From Chryseobacterium indologenes (GTDB lineage: Bacteria; Bacteroidota; Bacteroidia; Flavobacteriales; Weeksellaceae), in NCBI GenBank assembly GCA_002439165.1, contig DJTE01000047.1:1-58687 (forward strand): 58,687 nucleotides of DNA, written 5' to 3'. Below, one piece after another: positions 1-7,747 of the stretch (position 1 is the first letter of the stretch; each line of letters opens with the position of its first letter). The position numbers and the translations under genes were made by a program. A model generated the notes under the pieces. The model was not told where the DNA came from. It did not search any database and worked only from the letters and a program-made list of their open reading frames with translations.

Positions 1-63
1 CTTTATAAGTACAAACTAAAGGATTATTTTTAGGCAATGCAGATTTCAAGGGTGCAAAATACA

Positions 64-91
64 GAATCAACTCCGTTGATTCGATGAAGCG
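64..91 (+). repeat. Interspersed repeat, short copy
   Basis: This stretch reads GAATCAACTCCGTTGAT followed by TCGATGAAGCG. It differs by one base from the core of two longer repeats at 34374 and 34697. Its centre, ATCAAC-TCC-GTTGAT (66-80), is a perfect inverted repeat with 6-bp arms. Three copies in one window suggest a dispersed family; its function is unknown. Confidence 0.7.
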
Positions 92-233
92 ATGGATTTG
101 CCTTCGGCTGTTTTATCTTTAAAAGAATTGATTTTAATTCTAAAAATCTGCTTAAAATCTTCGATTTTCTTGCGCCTTAAAAGCAGTATAATAACTTAAA
201 TCTTTGTGACTTTTGCGTTAAGCCAACAAAAAA

Positions 234-261
234 AATCTGCTCAATCCGCAAAATCTGCGAG
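234..261 (+). repeat. AATCTGC-type interspersed repeat, solo copy
   Basis: Reads AATCTGCTCAATCCGC then AAAATCTGCGAG. It closely matches the repeat at 29539-29566 and the inverted one at 29041-29068 that together flank a GxxExxY gene. Here no such gene is attached, so it is a solo copy. Confidence 0.65.
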
Positions 262-465
262 TCTAAAAAAAATATACATAAACGTTTGTATAATCTGGGA
301 GATCTGTGGAATATTTAAATTGTACCAATAACTGTTTTGCAAATCTGAGTGATTTTTTGCCCGCGGATGACCCAGATCTTTTTCATTACACTTTTTCTAT
401 TGTTAACGGTATTCAAACTAAAGACCGGACTAAATTCCAGCTTCTCTCTCCCAGTCTCCATCAAA

Positions 466-498
466 TAAAAACGCCCGGAAAATTTCCGGGCATTTTTT
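466..498 (-). terminator. Terminator of cphA
   Basis: GCCCGGAAA and TTTCCGGGC (473-491) form a near-gapless stem with one unpaired base at the centre, flanked by A-rich sequence on the left and T-rich on the right. It could therefore work in both directions. It lies just past the cphA stop. Confidence 0.85.
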
Positions 499-501
499 GT
501 T

Positions 502-3132
502 TTATCCATTTTTGTCATCTTCCAGCAGTTCCCTTGCCTGATATTCCTGGACAAGATCAATAGCATTGGAGATCACGTCGCTCAGGGCTGTGATGAAAGT
601 TCCTTCTTCAGCCATTCCCATCGCATGTTTTAAAGCTTCAATTTCTTTAGGAATAATCTCGTAGCTTACATTTCTTCCGGCTTCGTTGATTCCGTCTATA
701 ATCAGACCGTTGATTTCGTCTTCGGTTCTTCCTCTCAGATGTTTTTCATTCCGGATAATAATGTAGTCGAACATTCTTCCGGCAATTTTCCCACATTCCT
801 TAATATCACTGTCCCTCCGGTCTCCTACTCCGGAAATAATCCCTATTTTCTTGGTAGCTTCCACATTTTTAAGATAATCTTCAATGGCTTCATAACCTGA
901 CGGATTATGCGCAAAGTCGATCAGCACTTTAAAGCTTTTAAACTTAAAGATATTCAGTCTTCCCGGGGTAAGCTGCGCGCTTGGAATGAAAGTTCTTAAA
1001 GAGTTGGAAATATCCTCGATTTCAAAACCATACAGATAACTTGCCAGACTGGCTGCCAGAACATTTTCAATCATGAATCTTGCTTTACCTTCCATAGTGA
1101 TCGGGAAGTCTTTGGCTTTTCCAATTCTGATCTTCCAGTCCCCTTTCTTGATGGTTACAAAACCTTCTTCATATACACAGGTGATTCTTCCTTCTTTGGC
1201 AAATTTTACAATATGAGGGTTGTTTTCATCCATACTGAAAATGGCGACATTGCTGTCCAGGTCATTAATGATCTTCATGGAATAAGCATTGTCTGCATTC
1301 AGAACACTCCATCCGGTTTTCTTTACACTGTCCAGAACCACTCTTTTTACCTTAGTGAGATCTTTCAGGTTGTGAATATCGTTCATTCCGAGATGGTCCT
1401 CTTCAATATTGGTCAGAACTCCGATATCACATTGAGAAAAGCCCAGCCCTGAACGCAGAATTCCGCCTCTGGCAGTTTCCAGTACAGCGAATTCCACGGT
1501 AGGATCTTTTAATACAAATTCAGCGGAAAGCGGTCCGGTGGTATCTCCTTTTGAAAGCATTGTGTTCTGAATATAAATTCCGTCTGAAGTGGTAAAACCT
1601 ACTCTGTAACCGTTGCTTTTTACAATATGGGAAATTAATCTTGTTGTAGTGGTTTTTCCGTTGGTTCCGGTTACTGCAATAATCGGAATAGTAAACGGTT
1701 TCCCCGGAGGATAAAGCATATCCACTACCGGAGCGGCAACGTTTCTCGGAAGGCCTTCACTTGGTGCCAGGTGCATTCTGAATCCGGGAGCAGCATTCAC
1801 TTCTATGATGGCTCCCCCGCTTTCTTTCAGCGGCTGGGTTAAATTTTCTGCCATAATATCAATTCCGCATACATCAAGGCCGATAATTTTTGAAATCCTT
1901 TCTGCCATCGTAATATTTTCCGGGTGTACCATATCGGTTACATCAATGGAAGTTCCTCCCGTAGAAAGATTGGCAGTGGATTTAAGGTAAACAACTTCCC
2001 CCTTCTGAGGAATAGTTTCCAGGGCATACTGAAGTTTTTCAAGAAGTTCCAGCGTATCTTTATCCACTTCTATTTCGGTAAGAACATTTTCATGCCCGTA
2101 CCCTCTTCTCGGATCCTTATTTTCTTTGTCAATCAGCTGCTGCAGATTCAGTTCTCCGTCTCCTACCACATGAGCAGGAACCCGTCGTGCGGCAGCAACC
2201 ATTTTATTATTGATTACCAGGACCCTGAAGTCATATCCTGTAATGTATTTTTCTACAATTACTTTTCGGGAATACTTCCGGGCGTGTTCAAGTCCTGTTT
2301 TTGCAGCTTCCCAATCATTAACATTAATGGAAGAGCCTTTTCCGTGATTTCCGTCCAGCGGTTTTAAAACAATCGGATAGCCTATCTTCCTGATAACCGC
2401 ACCCAGATCTTCCTCATCTACAACCAGATCACCGGTAGGAACAGGAATCGCCGCATCATGAAGCATTTTTTTGGTAAGTTCTTTGTTGCAGGCAATATCT
2501 ACCGCAATAGAGCTTGTTTTTCCGGTTATAGTAGCCTGAAAACGCTGCTGATTCACTCCATACCCCAACTGTACCAAAGAATTGGTACCCAGCCTGATCC
2601 ATGGAATTCTTCTGGAAACAGCTTCTTCCACAATACTTCCCGTTGAAGGTCCCAAACGTACACGTTCCCTGATTTCTTTAAGTCTGTGGATACAGGCATT
2701 CATATCATATTCGCCGCCATCAATCAAAACCTGTGCTATTTTTACGGCTTCTTCTGCAGCGTAAATCCCGGCATTTTCTTCTATGTAGTTGAAAACAACG
2801 TTATATACACCCGGAGTTTTTGTTTCTCTGGTTCTTCCGAAACCTACATCCATACCCGCCAGGGTCTGAATCTCCAAAGCGATATGTTCAATAACATGTC
2901 CCATCCAGGTTCCCGTTTCCACCCGGTGAAAGAAACCTCCTTCCATTCCTTCCGAACACCTGTGGGTAATCAGTGACGGGATCAGTTTTTCGATTCTTTC
3001 TCTGAATCCATCGATCTTGTTGGTAGGATAATTTTCCATCTCTTCCAGATCCAATCTCATCTGTATCAGCTTCTTTCGTCTGATGCTCCAGATGTTCGGG
3101 CCGCGCAGTGCCTGTATCTTCTCAATTTTCAT
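502..3132 (-). CDS. cphA: Cyanophycin synthetase
   Basis: It polymerises aspartate and arginine into cyanophycin (multi-L-arginyl-poly-L-aspartate), a cytoplasmic nitrogen store, using two ATP-dependent ligase centres. At 876 aa it has the normal full length. The N-terminal domain (about 1-160) is followed by an ATP-grasp domain (about 210-470, with KPLDGNHGKG near its start) and a Mur-ligase-like domain whose P-loop reads VTGTNGKTTTT near residue 490. GVGDRRDSD near residue 760 belongs to the C-terminal Mur-like lobe. Cyanophycinase lies divergently 197 bp away and an isoaspartyl peptidase follows it, which supports the assignment. No domain is missing or broken. I infer real cyanophycin storage, but only a granule stain or polymer assay would show it. 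Confidence 0.95.
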   Translation of the reverse strand: MKIEKIQALRGPNIWSIRRKKLIQMRLDLEEMENYPTNKIDGFRERIEKLIPSLITHRCSEGMEGGFFHRVETGTWMGHVIEHIALEIQTLAGMDVGFGRTRETKTPGVYNVVFNYIEENAGIYAAEEAVKIAQVLIDGGEYDMNACIHRLKEIRERVRLGPSTGSIVEEAVSRRIPWIRLGTNSLVQLGYGVNQQRFQATITGKTSSIAVDIACNKELTKKMLHDAAIPVPTGDLVVDEEDLGAVIRKIGYPIVLKPLDGNHGKGSSINVNDWEAAKTGLEHARKYSRKVIVEKYITGYDFRVLVINNKMVAAARRVPAHVVGDGELNLQQLIDKENKDPRRGYGHENVLTEIEVDKDTLELLEKLQYALETIPQKGEVVYLKSTANLSTGGTSIDVTDMVHPENITMAERISKIIGLDVCGIDIMAENLTQPLKESGGAIIEVNAAPGFRMHLAPSEGLPRNVAAPVVDMLYPPGKPFTIPIIAVTGTNGKTTTTRLISHIVKSNGYRVGFTTSDGIYIQNTMLSKGDTTGPLSAEFVLKDPTVEFAVLETARGGILRSGLGFSQCDIGVLTNIEEDHLGMNDIHNLKDLTKVKRVVLDSVKKTGWSVLNADNAYSMKIINDLDSNVAIFSMDENNPHIVKFAKEGRITCVYEEGFVTIKKGDWKIRIGKAKDFPITMEGKARFMIENVLAASLASYLYGFEIEDISNSLRTFIPSAQLTPGRLNIFKFKSFKVLIDFAHNPSGYEAIEDYLKNVEATKKIGIISGVGDRRDSDIKECGKIAGRMFDYIIIRNEKHLRGRTEDEINGLIIDGINEAGRNVSYEIIPKEIEALKHAMGMAEEGTFITALSDVISNAIDLVQEYQARELLEDDKNG

Positions 3133-3177
3133 AATCTATTTGCATTTTTATCTGTTAACAATAACTCCTTCAGAAAC

Positions 3178-3203
3178 CAAAGATAATGTAAAACCCTAAA
3201 CAA
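3178..3203 (-). promoter_or_regulatory. Probable cphA promoter
   Basis: On the minus strand TATCTTTG (3185-3178) fits the Bacteroidetes -7 box TAnnTTTG. A TTG lies upstream (3203-3201) with a 15-nt spacer, shorter than usual. The distance to the cphA start is about 46 nt. Confidence 0.5.
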
Positions 3204-3315
3204 AACTATACTCCATTTAAAGATTTCTCAAAAAAGATTTGAAAACAATTAACAATCCTAAAACATTAAAAATCAATTTAAATGGCATGAATTTCGTCAA
3301 ATGTCAATTATTTTT

Positions 3316-3323
3316 TAAATTTG
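3316..3323 (+). promoter_or_regulatory. -7 box of cphB, implying a leaderless or nearly leaderless mRNA
   Basis: TAAATTTG matches TAnnTTTG exactly and ends only 6 nt before the ATG at 3330. With the usual distance from -7 box to start site, transcription would begin at or next to the start codon. This argues against the upstream TTG at 3321, which lies inside the box. A good -33 TTG is not obvious. Confidence 0.55.
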
Positions 3324-3329
3324 TACCCT

Positions 3330-4220
3330 ATGATGAAACCTGTTGGAAAATTAATAGTGATCGGAGGAGCTGTAAATAAAGGAAGCTTTTCAGAAACCGA
3401 TTACGATCAGAATATCGAAAAAAATCTTAATTTCTTTGAAAGAGGAATTTTAAGAAAAATTATCAACGAATCTAAACATAAAGAAGACTCTGTTATAGAA
3501 ATCGTTACAACCGCTTCTCAGATCCCGCAGATTGTGGGAGTAGAATACAAGAGGGCTTTTGAATTTCTCGGTGCCAGAAATGTGAATGTCCTTGATATCC
3601 ACAACCGTGAAGAGGCCAACTCTGATGCTATGGTGGCCAGAGCCAATGCTGCGGATGTGATGATGTTTACAGGAGGAGATCAGCTGAGACTGACCTCCAT
3701 TCTTGGAGGAACAAGATTTCATGACACCATTCTGCTAAAATATCAGGAACAGGATTTCATTTATTCCGGAACTTCTGCCGGTGCAGCTGCCGCTTCTGAA
3801 AATATGATCTATCAGGGAAGCAGTTCTGAAGCTCTTCTGAAAGGAGAAATCAAAACAACACAAGGGCTAGGCCTAATCGATAATGTAATTATTGACACCC
3901 ATTTTGTTCAGCGAGGCAGAATCGGACGACTTTTCCAGGCAGTAGTAAACAATCCGAGAACACTGGGAATCGGGCTGGGAGAAGATACCGGGCTTTTCAT
4001 CCACAATGATGTGATGACGGCCGTGGGATCAGGGCTTGTGATTCTTGTAGACGGAAGATTTATTAAAGATACCAATCTTACCAATATCAATCTGGGGGAA
4101 CCTATTTCCATCGATAATTTAACGGTTCATGTGATGTCTATGAACGATCATTATGATCTGACAACCAAGACGCTTACGATTGAAAATTCACAGTTCAATC
4201 CGATCCCGCAGGATAAATAA
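3330..4220 (+). CDS. cphB: Cyanophycinase
   Basis: A serine exopeptidase of the peptidase S51 family that releases beta-Asp-Arg dipeptides from cyanophycin in the cytoplasm. The nucleophile motif GTSAGA is present, with Ser at about residue 149, and the protein has the normal family length (296 aa). I chose the ATG at 3330; a TTG three codons upstream is in frame but falls within the -7 promoter box, and a second ATG follows at 3333. It is divergent from cphA and 101 bp upstream of a type 2 asparaginase that can finish the breakdown. No signal peptide is present. Confidence 0.93.
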   Translation: MMKPVGKLIVIGGAVNKGSFSETDYDQNIEKNLNFFERGILRKIINESKHKEDSVIEIVTTASQIPQIVGVEYKRAFEFLGARNVNVLDIHNREEANSDAMVARANAADVMMFTGGDQLRLTSILGGTRFHDTILLKYQEQDFIYSGTSAGAAAASENMIYQGSSSEALLKGEIKTTQGLGLIDNVIIDTHFVQRGRIGRLFQAVVNNPRTLGIGLGEDTGLFIHNDVMTAVGSGLVILVDGRFIKDTNLTNINLGEPISIDNLTVHVMSMNDHYDLTTKTLTIENSQFNPIPQDK

Positions 4221-4221
4221 T

Positions 4222-4249
4222 GGGTAATGGGTAATAGGTAATGGGTAAT
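4222..4249 (+). repeat. Heptanucleotide tandem repeat (GGGTAAT)x4
   Basis: Four tandem 7-mers, GGGTAAT, GGGTAAT, AGGTAAT and GGGTAAT, start two bases after the cphB stop codon. Such heptamer runs can vary in copy number by slippage. No role is evident. Confidence 0.85.
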
Positions 4250-4321
4250 TAGCAATCAGTAATATTATTTCAATATTACCTTAAAATATGATTTATTAAT
4301 ATCAACGATCATTTATACTAT

Positions 4322-5164
4322 ATGAAAGTCATTATCCACGGTGGTTTTTTCTCTGAAAGCGATCAGAGCCACGAAGTAAAAACGGCAAAGCAGAATTCTT
4401 TACAACAAACTGCTCAGAAAGCTTATGAATACCTTCAGGATCATTCAGCTTTTGATACGGCAGCTTATGCTGTTTCCCTTCTGGAAGATGATCCGCTGTA
4501 TAACGCGGGGATCGGCTCCCAGATCCAGAGTGACGGCGTAATCCGCATGAGTGCAGCCATTATGAATGGGGAAACTCAGAAACTCAGCGGCGTCATCAAT
4601 ATTCAGGATGTAAAAAATCCGGTTTTCGTAGCCAAAGAACTGATGAAGGAAGATGACAGGGTCCTGGGCGGAAACGGTGCTAAAATATATGCTACCGAAC
4701 ATGGCTTTGAAAATTTCTCAACGGAAATTTCCCAACGCAGAAAAGAATATGAAGCGAAATCGGGATCTGCAGGAAAAGGAACGGTTGGCTGTGTTGCACT
4801 GGATAAAGACGGAAAACTTGCCGTAGCGACTTCCACCGGAGGGAAAGGTTTTGAAATTCCGGGAAGAATCTCTGACTCTGCCACTGTGGCAGGAAATTAT
4901 GCCAATGCCTTTTGTGCAGTAAGCTGTACAGGTGTCGGAGAAGATATTGTCAGCAATGCTACTGCTGCTAAAATCGTAACAAGAGTTACCGATGGGATGA
5001 GTCTTGATGGAGCTTTTCACAAAACTTTTGAAGAGCTGAAAACCATCGACGGATTTGCAGGTGCCATTGCTATTGATAAAGATGGAAATCTATACCATCA
5101 GGATTCCTATCCTACTATGGTTTTTGCCAGTTTTGACGGCGAAAAATTTGAGGTCTTTCAATAA
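4322..5164 (+). CDS. iaaA: Isoaspartyl peptidase / L-asparaginase, type 2
   Basis: An N-terminal nucleophile hydrolase that self-cleaves before a threonine and then hydrolyses isoaspartyl dipeptides. The cleavage site reads GTVGCVALDKDG, with the catalytic Thr at about residue 154, followed by the conserved GRISDSA segment of the beta subunit and a Gly-rich GVGEDI stretch. Length (280 aa) is slightly short of the usual 310-320. The start and the N-terminal HGG motif (IIHGGFF) are intact. Lying behind cphB, it probably splits beta-Asp-Arg into Asp and Arg, completing cyanophycin mobilisation; that substrate is inferred from context. It lacks a signal peptide. Confidence 0.88.
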   Translation: MKVIIHGGFFSESDQSHEVKTAKQNSLQQTAQKAYEYLQDHSAFDTAAYAVSLLEDDPLYNAGIGSQIQSDGVIRMSAAIMNGETQKLSGVINIQDVKNPVFVAKELMKEDDRVLGGNGAKIYATEHGFENFSTEISQRRKEYEAKSGSAGKGTVGCVALDKDGKLAVATSTGGKGFEIPGRISDSATVAGNYANAFCAVSCTGVGEDIVSNATAAKIVTRVTDGMSLDGAFHKTFEELKTIDGFAGAIAIDKDGNLYHQDSYPTMVFASFDGEKFEVFQ

Positions 5165-5197
5165 GTTTAACATTTTTTTATAATTTCACATAATTTT

Positions 5198-5214
5198 TTG
5201 GCACGTATTTTACA
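5198..5214 (+). promoter_or_regulatory. Sigma-54-type promoter candidate
   Basis: TTGGCACG-TATT-TTACA matches the -24/-12 consensus TTGGCACG-N4-TTGCA with one mismatch (A for the G of the -12 GC) and exact GG-N10-GC spacing. It lies 52 nt upstream of the YtxH-like gene. No TAnnTTTG box competes in this gap. Confidence 0.5.
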
Positions 5215-5266
5215 TGATTACTAATAACAAATTTTAATAGTTTAACAACCTTAAAAAATAGAAATC

Positions 5267-5503
5267 ATGGGAAATAAAACAAAAGGCTTATTGGCTTTAC
5301 TAGGAATTGGTGCTTTAGCATACTGGAAATACAAGAACTCTACTCCGGAAGAACAGCAGGCTGTAAAGGACAAAATCAACAATGCTAAAGACAACCTTAA
5401 CAAATGGGGTAATGATATTAAAAACAAGGCAAATGATGTAGCATCCCAGGTTCAGAATAAAGTAGATGAAGCCAGAACAAAAGCTGAGGACTCTTTAAGC
5501 TAA
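5267..5503 (+). CDS. Small YtxH-like protein
   Basis: 78 aa. A short hydrophobic N-terminal segment (GLLALLGIGALAYW, residues 7-20) is followed by a charged helix with a repeating NxxxDxxN/K pattern, as in YtxH and other general-stress proteins. It is probably anchored in the inner membrane by the N-terminus. It stands alone, with its own terminator and a sigma-54-like promoter, which fits a stress or stationary-phase protein. The molecular function of this family is not known. Confidence 0.75.
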   Translation: MGNKTKGLLALLGIGALAYWKYKNSTPEEQQAVKDKINNAKDNLNKWGNDIKNKANDVASQVQNKVDEARTKAEDSLS

Positions 5504-5536
5504 AAGCAAATTAGTTTTTTTAACATTCATATATAG

Positions 5537-5573
5537 AAAAAGTCACCGTAAATTTTATTACGGTGACTTTTTT
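5537..5573 (+). terminator. Strong terminator of the YtxH-like gene
   Basis: AAAAAGTCACCGTAA pairs without gaps with the TTACGGTGACTTTTT that follows a 6-nt loop; the T-run is the 3' side of the stem. It would also work in the opposite direction. Confidence 0.9.
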
Positions 5574-5764
5574 GATCGTGATATTTCAAGATGAAGGAAC
5601 TATTGGAGAAATTTAATAGGTTTAGTCCTTTATTCTAAAAAACCGTCTATATTTCTCTGATTTATTTTCCTGGAAAAAGTCGGCATATCGGTCAGATATG
5701 AAAGAGAAATTCATTATATTTTATTCTCAATTTTGGAATATTAAAATGGAGGAAGCCATGAGAG

Positions 5765-5814
5765 AAACCTAATAGGTTTAATAATGTGAGTGCTTTATAA
5801 AACCTATTAGGTTT
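5765..5814. repeat. Inverted pair of AAACCTAATAGGTTT
   Basis: AAACCTAATAGGTTT (5765-5779) and its exact reverse complement AAACCTATTAGGTTT (5800-5814) can form a 15-bp stem with a 20-nt loop. Each arm is itself nearly palindromic. A further partial AATAGGTTT lies near 5616-5624. The pair sits just beyond the methyltransferase stop and may end that operon, or belong to a dispersed palindrome family. Confidence 0.75.
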
Positions 5815-5828
5815 GGTTTTCCCTTCTA

Positions 5829-6620
5829 TTATTTTTTTTCTGCGGCCAGTGCAAAAACGATCGGTATTTTGTTTCCGAACTGTGGAATTCTCCATTTTCC
5901 TTTTTCAAACTCTTCTACATGTCTGAAACATGGATACGGAGACCAGTCAAATTCCCGGAAGGTTTTCAGGTCGGTACCGTTTTGGAGCAAACTCTGAAGG
6001 ACTTCTGCCAGCGAATGGTTCCACATTACGTATTCCTGTACAATCTCTGCCGACTGGTCTGCATAAGTTCCTTCATAGGTTTCTACAATAGGTTTTTCAT
6101 TAAAATAATTGTAAGCCACTTTGGTAAAGTCATCATCGAACATCCACACAACCGGATGAAATTCTGCCATGATGAATTTTCCGCCCGGCTTCAGGAAATG
6201 ACTGATCACCCCTGCCCATTTATCCAGGTCGGGAAGCCAGCCTATTGTCCCGTAACTGGTATAGACTATATCAAATTGCTGATCGAGAATATTGGGCAGT
6301 TCATACACATCTGAACAGATAAATTTTGTACCGGTGCCGCATTGCTGTGCCAGATCTTTTGCTGTTTCAATGGCTTTATCCGAAAGGTCTATTCCGGTAA
6401 CTTCCGCTCCCATTCTGGAAAGCGAAATGGAATCCTGCCCGAAATGGCACTGCAGATGCAGAATTGATTTGCCTTTTATATTCCCAAGCAGTTCCAGTTC
6501 TATTGAATTCAATGAACTTCTTCCTTTTAAAAACTCATCTACAAAGTAAAAATCCGATTTCAGATGCGGTTCTACTTTGGCATTCCATGATTTTTTATTG
6601 ATTTCTAAGTAATTTTCCAT
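5829..6620 (-). CDS. Class I SAM-dependent methyltransferase
   Basis: 263 aa, with a Rossmann methyltransferase core at about residues 45-160. Motif I appears as LHLQCHFGQD, a variant in which HLQCHFG replaces the common DLGCGTG. GIDLSDKAIETA provides the acidic residue that binds the SAM ribose, and YTSYGTIGWLPD is the post-II segment. The HLQCHFGQD form is typical of small-molecule methyltransferases often annotated only as class I. It is the last gene of the minus-strand run and starts 8 nt after the lipoprotein gene. The substrate is unknown. Confidence 0.8.
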   Translation of the reverse strand: MENYLEINKKSWNAKVEPHLKSDFYFVDEFLKGRSSLNSIELELLGNIKGKSILHLQCHFGQDSISLSRMGAEVTGIDLSDKAIETAKDLAQQCGTGTKFICSDVYELPNILDQQFDIVYTSYGTIGWLPDLDKWAGVISHFLKPGGKFIMAEFHPVVWMFDDDFTKVAYNYFNEKPIVETYEGTYADQSAEIVQEYVMWNHSLAEVLQSLLQNGTDLKTFREFDWSPYPCFRHVEEFEKGKWRIPQFGNKIPIVFALAAEKK

Positions 6621-6628
6621 AATGTTGT

Positions 6629-7126
6629 TTATTTCAGATTCCTGGGGAATAACGGAAGTCCGTCCAAAAGAGCCGTTTCCGAATCGTATTTTACTTTACG
6701 GCAGTCTGATCTTCCGGGGTTTTCATTTATTTTTTTAATGCATCTGTTACGATGTAAATAGTAAACGGCGTTGTAGTCTGCCTCCGGTTTTCCGGAATCT
6801 GTATTATTTTTAATATTTATTTTCGCTTTGATAAGTTTTTGGTTTTTATAGTAGAATTGACTGCTATGGGTTCCATCGGCTCCTGTTTTATGCTCTATTT
6901 TAACATATTCAGGATACTGAGGATTAAAGATCACGCTTACCGTTGAAACTATTCTGTCCACTCCTCCACTGCTGATTCCGGAAATAATGCTATCTTTTTT
7001 TAATCCTTCACCGGTATCGAGCAACTGAGCCTGGCGGTCGGTTTCTTTTATCCGGTCTTCTTTATTTTTCTGACCGGCACAGGAAACGAAAAAGAATGTC
7101 ATTAAAAGCCAATAGTACGGTTTCAT
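6629..7126 (-). CDS. Putative lipoprotein
   Basis: 165 aa. The N-terminus is a lipoprotein signal, with hydrophobic residues 4-14 and a lipobox FVSC-AG, so Cys16 would be lipidated. The mature part is charged and has no family I recognise; a Cys pair (near RNRCIKK and SDCRKV) could form a disulphide. Its start overlaps the stop of the upstream PH-SHOCT gene (ATGA), so the two are translationally coupled and probably co-functional. Confidence 0.7.
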   Translation of the reverse strand: MKPYYWLLMTFFFVSCAGQKNKEDRIKETDRQAQLLDTGEGLKKDSIISGISSGGVDRIVSTVSVIFNPQYPEYVKIEHKTGADGTHSSQFYYKNQKLIKAKINIKNNTDSGKPEADYNAVYYLHRNRCIKKINENPGRSDCRKVKYDSETALLDGLPLFPRNLK

Positions 7127-7650
7127 ATCTCGTTAAGCAGCATTTTCTTCTGTTTCATAAAGTCTTCTTCGCTTATCATGCCGCTTTCCTTTAATTTTTC
7201 CAATTGTTCGAGCAATTCAAAAAGCATAGGTTCATAGGCAGGCACCTTCGGTCTGGCCATAAAGTCTCTTACTTTCTCACAGAATAATTCTGCTTCGTAC
7301 TTTCCAACACCATCAATTTCAACAATATCATCTGCAACATGAATATCGATGGAGCCAAGCATAAATGAGGTTTCATACTGTATGGAACTTATTTTATCGT
7401 AGGAAAAATCCTGTACTTTTAATCCGTACATAAACTCTTTATCCACAAAAATAAGCCTCCGGTCTGTTGCCGTTAAGATGATATGATGATTTGTTACTTT
7501 ATTCCGCCCTTCAACAAGGTAAACAATTTTTTCATCTGCTGATAGAATGTCCGGAAGTGCACGGATCTCTTTTCTTGCAAAAAAGGTAGGACTGATATCC
7601 AGTTTTTCGAGTTCGTCTTTTATTTCGTCTAATCTTGATCTGTTCCCCAT
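7123..7650 (-). CDS. PH-like and SHOCT domain protein
   Basis: 175 aa with no signal peptide. Residues about 35-135 read as a bacterial PH-like domain (TATDRRLIFVDKEF is typical, then strands up to YEAELFCEKVRDF). The C-terminal 35 residues are a SHOCT domain (LLEQLEKLKESGMISEEDF). It shares the motif KEIRALPDIL ahead of the PH domain with the two longer paralogues at 9.5 and 10.4 kb but lacks their zinc finger. SHOCT domains are thought to mediate oligomerisation. The gene is coupled to the lipoprotein gene downstream. The role is unknown; cytoplasmic or membrane-surface scaffolding is a guess. Confidence 0.75.
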   Translation of the reverse strand: MGNRSRLDEIKDELEKLDISPTFFARKEIRALPDILSADEKIVYLVEGRNKVTNHHIILTATDRRLIFVDKEFMYGLKVQDFSYDKISSIQYETSFMLGSIDIHVADDIVEIDGVGKYEAELFCEKVRDFMARPKVPAYEPMLFELLEQLEKLKESGMISEEDFMKQKKMLLNEI

Positions 7651-7747
7651 AGTTTTAATTTACAGCTAAATTACTATTTCTCCTCAAAAAATGATTTTGT
7701 TGTTATAAAAAATTGCCACGACAGCCATCTTATTTTTATATTTTTAT

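Larger units (their letters stand above)
1..465. other. Gene-free, repeat-rich start of the window
   Basis: I find no credible gene here. The stretch holds degenerate interspersed repeats: one copy of a repeat also found near 34.4 and 34.7 kb, and runs of the AATCTGC-type repeat at 234-261 and weakly near 291-309. Short open frames across it have no recognisable protein features and end inside the cphA terminator. Confidence 0.6.

Noticed and set aside
306..563. 85-codon open frame on the plus strand and its mirror (315-566)
   Set aside because: They run through the repeat region and the cphA terminator, have no protein-like pattern, and overlap the true cphA end.
3283..3297. Second sigma-54-like site (TGGCATG-AATT-TCGTC) before cphB
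   Set aside because: Two mismatches in the -12 element; the TAAATTTG box explains the gene better.
3321..3329. TTG start for cyanophycinase
   Set aside because: It overlaps the -7 box TAAATTTG; ATG at 3330 matches the family start better.
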